Shown here: one piece after another, positions 27,159 to 32,485 of the stretch
Layout: each line of letters begins with the position of its first letter
Numbering within the stretch: position 1 is the stretch's first letter
DNA from: an uncultured Rhodobacterales bacterium
GTDB taxonomy: Bacteria; Pseudomonadota; Alphaproteobacteria; Rhodobacterales; Rhodobacteraceae
Length of the DNA: 32,485 nt
Assembly: GCA_903845215.1 (NCBI GenBank)
Contig: CAIMWI010000074.1
Coordinates: 1-32,485, forward strand
Direction: 5' to 3'
Translations under genes and position numbers: made by a program
Notes under the pieces: model-generated
Told to the model about the DNA's origin: nothing
What the model saw: only the letters and a program-made list of their open reading frames with translations
Databases searched by the model: none

Positions 27159-28381
27159 AAATTCTGTTTGTTCATCAAAATTTCCCCGGCCAATTCCTGC
27201 ACCTTGCGCCCGAAATGACCCGCCTTGGGCATGAATGCTTGGCCTTAACCGACAGTGGCAATCCGCGCCAAACCGCGACCCAAACCTTGAAATACAAGCA
27301 TGATGGCCAAGCCGTCGACCCTGCCGTCACCCGTTTGGGCCGCAACTATACCCAGATGAGCGACCGCGGCGTTTCGGTCGCCCGCGCGGCCATGGCCCTG
27401 CGCCAGCAGCGCGGCTATGTGCCCGATGTGATCTTTGGCCATTCCGGTTGGGGCGAGACGCTGTTTCTAAAAGAGGTCTGGCCAGAGGCCAAGCTGTTGA
27501 TCTATGCCGAATTTTACTATCGTGGGCGCGGTGCGGATGTCGGCTTTGATGCCGAGTTTAACCCGCCCAACTTTGATCAGGTGATGATCGCCCAAGGCCG
27601 CGCGGGGCATCTGGGCCAAGCCCTGCTGCATGCAGATGCGGGGGTGGCCCCCACGCATTGGCAGGCCTCGACCTTTCCGACCGCGCTGCGCCGGATGATT
27701 GACGTGATCCACGACGGGGTCAACACCACCACAAACGCTCCCAATCCCAAGGCCCGCTTTGTCCTGCCCAATGGCCAAAGCGTGACAGCGGGTGACGAGG
27801 TGCTGACGTTTGTGAACCGCAATTTGGAACCTTACCGCGGCTACCACATCTTTATGCGCGCCCTGCCCGACGTTCTTAAGGCCCGCCCCAAGGCGCAGGT
27901 GATCATCGTGGGCGGTGACGAGGTCAGCTATGGCAGCGCGCCCAAGGGCGAAAAAGGCTGGAAAGACACGATCTTGAACGAGGTTCGGGACCGTTTGGAT
28001 CTGTCGCGCGTGCATTTCATGGGCAAAATCCCATATGAACAGTTCTCTGCCCTGTTGCAGGTCAGCCGCGCCCATGCCTATCTGACCTATCCCTTCGTTC
28101 TGTCGTGGTCGATGATCGAAGCGATGAGTGCCGGCGCCCATGTCATAGGCTCTGCCACGGCCCCTGTGCAGGAAGTCATCACCCACGGCGTCAATGGCAC
28201 TCTGGTCGATTTTTTTGACGTTGCGGGGTGGACGCAAGCCCTTATCAAAGCCCTAGCTCATCCCGAGCAGTTCCAAACCCTGCGCCAAGCCGCGCGGCAA
28301 ACGGCGTTAGATCACTACGATCAGCGCCATTTGTTGCCCAAAATGGTGAGTTTTGTCGAAGGCCACGGGTCCAAACCCTAA
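27155..28381 (+). CDS. Glycosyltransferase family 4 protein, last gene of the yej operon
   Basis: A 408-residue GT-B fold glycosyltransferase. The N-terminal domain opens MKILFVHQNFPGQFLHLAP with the H-x-N-F-P-G-Q-F signature of one GT4 subgroup. The C-terminal nucleotide-sugar domain has FVNRNLEPYRGYHIFMRALP, VIIVGGDEVSYG, VHFMGKIPYEQFSALL and the donor-site region YPFVLSWSMIEAMSAGAHVIG. No signal peptide or membrane helix is visible, so it is cytoplasmic or peripheral. Its ATG overlaps the yejF stop, so it is cotranscribed and coupled. The acceptor is unknown; its presence in a peptide-import operon is unusual. Confidence 0.88.
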   Translation: MKILFVHQNFPGQFLHLAPEMTRLGHECLALTDSGNPRQTATQTLKYKHDGQAVDPAVTRLGRNYTQMSDRGVSVARAAMALRQQRGYVPDVIFGHSGWGETLFLKEVWPEAKLLIYAEFYYRGRGADVGFDAEFNPPNFDQVMIAQGRAGHLGQALLHADAGVAPTHWQASTFPTALRRMIDVIHDGVNTTTNAPNPKARFVLPNGQSVTAGDEVLTFVNRNLEPYRGYHIFMRALPDVLKARPKAQVIIVGGDEVSYGSAPKGEKGWKDTILNEVRDRLDLSRVHFMGKIPYEQFSALLQVSRAHAYLTYPFVLSWSMIEAMSAGAHVIGSATAPVQEVITHGVNGTLVDFFDVAGWTQALIKALAHPEQFQTLRQAARQTALDHYDQRHLLPKMVSFVEGHGSKP

Positions 28382-28396
28382 AGCTATTTGCCCTTT

Positions 28397-28419
28397 GCCC
28401 AAATACTCTCGCCGAAGGC
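28397..28419 (-). repeat. Dispersed intergenic repeat, divergent copy 5
   Basis: On the minus strand GCCTTCGGCGAGAGTATTTG, then GGC: the same GC-rich flank followed by a -TATTTGGGC core, but with AG in place of GG and without the TATGAA end. It lies between the convergent glycosyltransferase and hemN genes. Confidence 0.45.
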
Positions 28420-28450
28420 TTTTGTGCGTCTGCCATCAATCGCAGCCGAG

Positions 28451-29803
28451 TTAGATGGCCGCCGAATGTTGCGCCTTGCTTTGGTCATAGGCGTCAAACC
28501 CGCGTGCAATCATCCGCGCCAAGGGGCGACCTTTCGGCAGGATGGTCAGGGCGGCATCATCTAGAACGACCATGCCGTCAAAAGCAGCGGCGACTTTGGC
28601 CAGCAGCGCCGCAACCTTGTCAGGCGCAATGCCAAAGCCTGCCAATTCCGCCTGCTCCACCGTGAAATCGCACATCAACGCCTCGATGATCCGGGCGCGT
28701 AGGTGGTCTTCGCCACTAAAGACATGACCGCGGTGGGTGGAAAATTGTCCCCCGCGAATGGCCTTTGTATGGGCCGAGGTGCCCGAGGCATTTTGGGCAT
28801 AGCCCTGCGGGAACCTGGAAATAGACGAGGCCCCAAGCCCCACCAACGTTTGCGCCACATCGTCGGTATAGCCTTGGAAGTTGCGCCGCAAATGGCCAGT
28901 GCGGGCGGCGACCGCCAGCGCATCGGTGGGCTTGGCGAAGTGATCGATGCCGATTTCCTGATAGCCATGTGTCAAGAACAAAGCCTGCGCCATCTCGTAT
29001 AGGCCTAGGCGTTCTTGCGGCGTGGGCATGGCGTCAGACGGGATCATTTGCTGACGCTTGCTCATCCATGGCACATGGGCATAGCCGTATAGGGCCACCC
29101 TGTCGGGCGAAAACGACAGAAGCTTTCCCACCGAATCGGCGATCTTCGCCTTGGTCTGATGCGGCAGGCCAAACAGAATGTCGGCATTCAGGCTGCTCAC
29201 CCCGCGCGCGCGGATCATCGCCACCACATCACGGGTCAATTCAAACCCCTGCTCGCGCCCGATCGCCTTTTGAATCTGCGCATCAAAATCCTGCACCCCG
29301 ATCGAGGCGCGGTTCATTCCTGCGGCGATCAGGGCATCCAGACGGGCTTCGTCAATCTCGTTGGGGTCAATCTCGACCGAGAATTCCGCACCCCTCGCCA
29401 ATGGCACGACATCCAAAATCGCCCCTGCCACATCACGAATCAGCCCCGGTGCCAGCATGGTCGGCGTACCGCCACCCCAATGCAGGCGCGACAGCGTCAC
29501 CCCTGATGGCAAATGCCGCGCCAACAAGGCGATCTCGCTTTGCAGCATCTTGGCATAGGCAATCACCGGGTCATCACTGGCGCTTCCTTGGGTGCGACAG
29601 GCGCAAAACCAGCACAAACGTCGGCAAAAGGGTATATGCAGGTATAAAGAGATCGACGAATGGGCCGGAATGGCCTCGATCCACTTGGTGAATGTCCCTG
29701 ATCCGACCCCACCGCCAAAGTGCGGCGCTGTCGGATAGGATGTGTAGCGCGGCACGCGCGCATCAAATAGCCCGAAGGCTGTCAGTTGCGAAAGAGTGTT
29801 CAT
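28451..29803 (-). CDS. hemN: Oxygen-independent coproporphyrinogen III oxidase
   Basis: A 450-residue radical SAM enzyme that decarboxylates coproporphyrinogen III to protoporphyrinogen IX under low oxygen. The [4Fe-4S] motif CRRLCWFCAC (C-x3-C-x2-C-x-C) lies at about residues 59-68, after RYTSYPTAPHF and LYLHIPF. LHWGGGTPTML and GIDHFAKPTDALAVA are HemN signatures. No Shine-Dalgarno is seen before the ATG at 29803. A perfect FNR box lies 34 nt upstream, between hemN and the divergent fnrL, so expression is probably FnrL-activated under oxygen limitation. Confidence 0.95.
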   Translation of the reverse strand: MNTLSQLTAFGLFDARVPRYTSYPTAPHFGGGVGSGTFTKWIEAIPAHSSISLYLHIPFCRRLCWFCACRTQGSASDDPVIAYAKMLQSEIALLARHLPSGVTLSRLHWGGGTPTMLAPGLIRDVAGAILDVVPLARGAEFSVEIDPNEIDEARLDALIAAGMNRASIGVQDFDAQIQKAIGREQGFELTRDVVAMIRARGVSSLNADILFGLPHQTKAKIADSVGKLLSFSPDRVALYGYAHVPWMSKRQQMIPSDAMPTPQERLGLYEMAQALFLTHGYQEIGIDHFAKPTDALAVAARTGHLRRNFQGYTDDVAQTLVGLGASSISRFPQGYAQNASGTSAHTKAIRGGQFSTHRGHVFSGEDHLRARIIEALMCDFTVEQAELAGFGIAPDKVAALLAKVAAAFDGMVVLDDAALTILPKGRPLARMIARGFDAYDQSKAQHSAAI

Positions 29804-29837
29804 AGGGATAGGAATAACTATGGCTCATGTGATTGCC

Positions 29838-29851
29838 TTGATCAGGATCAA
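29838..29851. promoter_or_regulatory. FNR box between hemN and fnrL
   Basis: TTGATCAGGATCAA is a perfect match to TTGAT-N4-ATCAA. Its centre is 41.5 nt from the A of the hemN ATG, the class II activation distance, and it lies 14 nt before the fnrL ATG, where binding would more likely repress (autoregulation). Confidence 0.93.
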
Positions 29852-29865
29852 ATGAAAGGCCCTCC

Positions 29866-30612
29866 ATGTCACTTAATCCGTTGAAGCTTGCGCCCCAAGA
29901 CTGCGGCGATTGCCCCATCCGCCACCGCGCCGTGTGTTCGCGCTGTGACGGGCCGGAATTGGCGCGACTTGAAGAGATGAAATATTACCGCAGCTTTGAA
30001 GCGGGGCAGAATGTTGTCTGGTCGGGCGACCGCATGGATTTTGTGGCCTCGGTTGTCTCGGGCATTGCTAGCATGACCCAGACGATGGAAGACGGCCGCC
30101 GTCAGATGGTGGGGCTTTTGTTGCCGTCAGATTTTGTCGGCCGTCCCGGGCGGACTGTGGCCCCTTATGATGTCACCGCTACGACCGATCTGGTTATGTG
30201 CTGTTTTCGGCGCAAACCCTTTGAAGACATGATGGCCACCACCCCCCATGTCGCCCAGCGCCTGCTGGAAATGACCTTGGACGAGCTGGACGCCGCGCGC
30301 GAATGGATGCTGCTTTTGGGCCGCAAAACTGCGCGCGAAAAAATCGCCTCACTGCTGGCCATTCTGGCGCGGCGCGACACCGGGCTAAAGGCCAAGGCCG
30401 CCAAGGGGCCGATAAGCTTTGATCTGCCCCTGACGCGCGAAGAAATGGCCGATTATCTGGGCCTGACTTTGGAAACCGTCAGCCGCCAGATGAACGCGTT
30501 GAAGCGCGACGGCGTGGTGGAACTGGCCGAAAGACGCCGCATCATCGTGCCCGACTTTGACCGTTTGGCCGAGGAAACTGGCGACGATGCCGATGGCGGC
30601 TTTCTGTCTTAA
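29866..30612 (+). CDS. fnrL: FnrL-type oxygen-sensing transcriptional regulator
   Basis: A 248-residue CRP/FNR-family regulator that senses oxygen through a [4Fe-4S] cluster. Candidate ligands are Cys16, Cys24 and Cys27 with Cys112 or Cys113 (CGDCPIRHRAVCSRC and VMCCF). The cNMP-like beta-roll spans about 35-130. The dimer helix follows, then the HTH at 189-216 with recognition helix ETVSRQMNALKRDG. FNR of this type controls microaerobic respiration, haem and photosynthesis genes in Rhodobacterales. It is divergent from hemN with a perfect FNR box between, and trmD follows after 39 nt. Confidence 0.94.
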   Translation: MSLNPLKLAPQDCGDCPIRHRAVCSRCDGPELARLEEMKYYRSFEAGQNVVWSGDRMDFVASVVSGIASMTQTMEDGRRQMVGLLLPSDFVGRPGRTVAPYDVTATTDLVMCCFRRKPFEDMMATTPHVAQRLLEMTLDELDAAREWMLLLGRKTAREKIASLLAILARRDTGLKAKAAKGPISFDLPLTREEMADYLGLTLETVSRQMNALKRDGVVELAERRRIIVPDFDRLAEETGDDADGGFLS

Positions 30613-30651
30613 GGCTTTGCGCCTAATATGACCCCGTAAAACGAGGGCCAG

Positions 30652-31485
30652 ATGCAAGACGACGACCCCCTTCCCCCAAACTTCCCCCTGCGCTCGCACG
30701 GGCGACTGAACGTGCAAGTCAGCGCCAAACCGCGCGATTTGATGGAAGACGTGCAGGTCAAAGGCGCTTTCACCGTCAAGATCATCACCCTTTTCCCCGA
30801 GGCATTTCCCGGCACTCTTGGCCTGTCGCTGACAGGCAAGGCGCTGGATCTGGGCCTGTGGCGGTTGATCCCTATCGCCCTGCGCCCCTTTGGCGAAGGC
30901 AAACACCGCAATGTCGATGACACGCCCGCAGGCGGCGGCGCGGGCATGGTGCTGCGCGCCGATGTGCTGGACCGCGCTTTGTCGGAAGCGGCTGTCGGGG
31001 CCAATCCTGATCGGCTGAAATGGCCGCTGATCTACCTGTCACCGCGCGGTCGCCCCTTTGACCAAGCCATGGCCCGCCGCTTTGCCGCCTGTGACGGGCT
31101 GACCATGATCTGTGGGCGCTTTGAAGGCATCGACCAGCGCGTGATCGACCACCACGCCATAGAAGAGGTGTCCTTGGGCGATTTCGTCCTGACGGGCGGC
31201 GAAATTGCGGCCCAAGCGATGCTTGATGCCACCGTGCGCCTGCTGCCACGAGTCTTGGGCAACCAAGCCTCGACCGAGGAGGAAAGCTTTTCGGACGGCT
31301 TGCTGGAACACCCCCAATACACCAAACCCGCCGACTGGCAGGGCCTTTCCATCCCCGAGGTGCTACAATCAGGCCACCACGGCGAAATCGCCAAATGGCG
31401 CAAGGCGCAGGCGGAAGAGCTGACAAAGCTGCGGCGGCCCGATTTGTGGCAGGCTTATGTGCGCAAGAAGGGGCCGAAGGGGTAG
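30652..31485 (+). CDS. trmD: tRNA (guanine37-N1)-methyltransferase
   Basis: A 277-residue SPOUT methyltransferase that forms m1G37 and prevents frameshifting. About 40 N-terminal residues (PRDLMEDVQ region) precede the core VKIITLFPEAFPG; such extensions occur in relatives. The knot region has LIYLSPRGRPFDQAMA, LTMICGRFEGIDQRVID, EVSLGDFVLTGGEIAAQ and RLLPRVLGNQAS, and the C-terminal domain has HPQYTKPADWQG and VPEVLQSG-like IPEVLQSGHHGEI. GAGGG lies 5 nt before the ATG. In many bacteria it sits in ffh-rpsP-rimM-trmD-rplS; here it follows fnrL, and rplS is 0.9 kb away with a MazF-like gene between. Confidence 0.95.
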   Translation: MQDDDPLPPNFPLRSHGRLNVQVSAKPRDLMEDVQVKGAFTVKIITLFPEAFPGTLGLSLTGKALDLGLWRLIPIALRPFGEGKHRNVDDTPAGGGAGMVLRADVLDRALSEAAVGANPDRLKWPLIYLSPRGRPFDQAMARRFAACDGLTMICGRFEGIDQRVIDHHAIEEVSLGDFVLTGGEIAAQAMLDATVRLLPRVLGNQASTEEESFSDGLLEHPQYTKPADWQGLSIPEVLQSGHHGEIAKWRKAQAEELTKLRRPDLWQAYVRKKGPKG

Positions 31486-31496
31486 CGGGCAGTCTA

Positions 31497-31525
31497 TTGC
31501 GTCCGAGTTTTGAAAGAACGATAGT
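31497..31525 (+). promoter_or_regulatory. Candidate promoter of the MazF-like gene
   Basis: TTGCGT (31497-31502), a 17-nt spacer, and GATAGT (31520-31525). The stretch is more AT-rich than its neighbours. A weak hairpin AGCCA / TGGCT (31553-31570) with a T-rich tail lies further on. Confidence 0.3.
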
Positions 31526-31592
31526 GCGATCACGTTAAGCAAGTTGGCATGAAGCCACTCTTTGATGGCTGACTTATTTCTTAAGGTATTTG

Positions 31593-32018
31593 ATGGCGCT
31601 GTCTTATCACCCTGCGCGCGGGTCCATTGTCGCTGTAAATTTCGCTCCGGGCTTTTTGCAACCAGAAATGGTCAAACGGCGCTTGGCCGTCGTTCTTTCG
31701 CCTGCCATTCGCTCACGGGTTGGGCTTTGCACGGTTGTTCCCCTGAGCTTGACCCCACCCCAAAAGGTAATGCCCTATCACTGCACCCTTGCGGTACCTT
31801 TCGCTATGCCCAAGGCTTGGGGCAATGTTGAGCGGTGGGTCAAGGGTGACATGGTGACCACGGTGGGATGGCACCGCGTTGATCTGCTCATCTTGGGCAA
31901 AAACCCTTCTGGCAAGCGGATTTACCAGACGCAGGTGATTGCTGACGAAGATTTTACGAAAATCAAACGTTGCGCTCTGCACGGCTTGGGCTTGTCAGCT
32001 TTGACAAAACATCTTTAG
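31593..32018 (+). CDS. MazF/PemK-like protein, no antitoxin beside it
   Basis: A 141-residue protein with the MazF/PemK-type N-terminus: HPARGSIVAVNFAPGF, then PEMVKRRLAVVLSP, the R-P-V/A-V-V-L-S-P-like core strand. LCTVVPLSLTPPQKVMPYHC and WVKGDMVTTVGWHRVDLL are the later conserved strands. MazF proteins are mRNA interferases. This one belongs to a longer subgroup whose C-terminus ends in HGLGLSALTKHL. AAGG lies 6 nt before the ATG at 31593. No antitoxin-like ORF is upstream or downstream; its toxin activity is therefore an inference only. It lies between trmD and rplS. Confidence 0.8.
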   Translation: MALSYHPARGSIVAVNFAPGFLQPEMVKRRLAVVLSPAIRSRVGLCTVVPLSLTPPQKVMPYHCTLAVPFAMPKAWGNVERWVKGDMVTTVGWHRVDLLILGKNPSGKRIYQTQVIADEDFTKIKRCALHGLGLSALTKHL

Positions 32019-32081
32019 AGTCCTAAACTATGGGTGTGGCGGCTCTGCACATGTCATCCGCACTAAGACCCTGCAAAGGGC

Positions 32082-32119
32082 CGCTGGCCGCCGTTACAAA
32101 AGCACGTGACTGGCCAGCG
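32082..32119 (+). repeat. Inverted repeat before the terminator; possible small RNA
   Basis: CGCTGGCC (32082-32089) and GGCCAGCG (32112-32119) are perfect 8-bp arms with a 22-nt loop. The intrinsic terminator starts 3 nt later. They may belong to the 3'UTR of the MazF-like transcript or to a short independent RNA. Confidence 0.4.
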
Positions 32120-32122
32120 CTG

Positions 32123-32155
32123 AAAGGCCCCGTTTCGGCGGGGCCTTTGCTTTTG
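32123..32155 (+). terminator. Intrinsic terminator before rplS
   Basis: A perfect 9-bp stem AAAGGCCCC / GGGGCCTTT with an 8-nt loop (32123-32148), then GCTTTTG. It ends the transcript of the MazF-like gene or a small RNA and separates it from the rplS promoter just downstream. Confidence 0.88.
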
Positions 32156-32162
32156 CTTCGCC

Positions 32163-32191
32163 TTGACCACCCCTTCCCCCTGCCCTATACG
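32163..32191 (+). promoter_or_regulatory. rplS promoter
   Basis: TTGACC (32163-32168), a 17-nt spacer, and TATACG (32186-32191), close to consensus. The predicted transcription start near 32198 leaves a leader of about 200 nt before rplS. Confidence 0.75.
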
Positions 32192-32197
32192 CCCCTT

Positions 32198-32399
32198 GTC
32201 TGGGGCATTCTGCCCGTCGGACGCGATTCCTTTTGGCCTAATCGCTGGCCTTCTTCGATCAGCGTGGCCGTGGGGAGCCGACGATAAAAGCAGGCCCCAT
32301 CTCTGGCGGGGTTACCGCAAGGTAGCGACCCGGTTGAAGACCAAGAGCTCTGGTGCGGCATCACCTCTGCGGAACACCGCAGGAAACTGGAGACATGCG
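32198..32399 (+). promoter_or_regulatory. Long structured 5' leader of rplS
   Basis: About 200 non-coding nucleotides between the promoter and the rplS ATG. Visible elements are CCCC / GGGG (32295-32311), TACC-GCAA-GGTA with a GNRA tetraloop (32313-32324) flanked by pairing GGT / ACC, and CTGCGG-AACA-CCGCAG (32367-32382), 6 nt before the GGAG site (32389-32392). A two-codon ORF ATG-CGA-TGA at 32395 overlaps the rplS start. Likely an autoregulatory leader for L19; the mechanism is not proven. Confidence 0.5.
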
Positions 32400-32485
32400 A
32401 TGAATATGATCGCCATTCTGGAAGCCGAGCAGATCGCTGCGCTTGGCAAAAAGATCCCCGACTTCAAAGCGGGTGACACCATCAA
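32400..32485 (+). CDS. rplS: 50S ribosomal protein L19 (partial, C-terminus off window)
   Basis: The first 28 codons of L19, [20 protein letters not shown] followed by DFKAGDTI, match the family N-terminus. L19 sits at the 30S-50S interface. GGAG lies 7 nt before the ATG at 32400; an ATG two codons in is also possible. It has its own promoter and leader, so it is not simply read through from trmD. Confidence 0.93.
   Translation, partial: MNMIAILEAEQIAALGKKIPDFKAGDTI

Noticed and set aside
31562-31831. Plus-strand ORF overlapping the MazF-like gene, considered as an antitoxin
   Set aside because: It is a different frame of the MazF-like coding region, low in complexity and without antitoxin features.
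32030-32287. Plus-strand ORF of 85 codons before rplS
   Set aside because: It runs through the intrinsic terminator and the rplS promoter and has no recognisable sequence.

Overview
The window looks like a chromosomal segment of an alphaproteobacterium of the Rhodobacterales (Rhodobacteraceae). The evidence is high GC, the gene set ffh / chorismate mutase / rpsP / rimM, an FnrL-type regulator divergent from hemN, a membrane-anchored cytochrome cy, an alphaproteobacterial LexA box (GTTC-N7-GTTC), and an intergenic repeat built on GGATATTTG that I associate with this group. Genus cannot be fixed from the sequence alone.

Layout. Positions 1-528 (minus) hold most of a low-GC, membrane-anchored protein of unknown function that runs off the left edge; it reads like an accessory gene. 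A nucleotide-sugar epimerase follows (610-1620, minus). Next is a minus-strand translation and secretion block: ffh, chorismate mutase, rpsP, rimM. Two DoxX-like membrane proteins (minus) face a divergent LysR regulator, which overlaps a DMT exporter; an AI-2E family permease and a 50-residue basic protein follow. A tightly overlapped three-gene export system (adaptor, FtsX/MacB-type permease, ATPase; DevBCA-like) converges on a LexA-box-controlled dnaE2 that lacks the C-terminal domain of its family.

Positions 14.8-18.7 kb (minus) carry rsgA, the SRP RNA gene ffs with a good promoter, a HAD phosphatase and a CpdB-type phosphoesterase. Then come nudC (+), pheA (minus) and cycY (+, with a strong terminator). 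Positions 21.4-28.4 kb form one operon, yejABEF plus a glycosyltransferase, with 4-nt overlaps from yejB onward. hemN (minus) and fnrL (+) share a perfect FNR box. trmD, a solitary MazF/PemK-like protein and the start of rplS (behind its own terminator, promoter and a roughly 200-nt structured leader) end the window.

How the parts relate. ffh, ffs, rpsP, rimM, rsgA, trmD and rplS all serve ribosome assembly or co-translational targeting. The usual ffh-rpsP-rimM-trmD-rplS order is broken here: trmD-rplS lies 28 kb away on the other strand. hemN, fnrL and cycY belong to oxygen-responsive haem and respiratory physiology. The points most worth a second look are the ffs-rsgA shared transcript, the SOS-controlled truncated dnaE2, the rplS leader, the glycosyltransferase fused to the yej operon, the lone MazF-like gene and the low-GC gene at the left edge.
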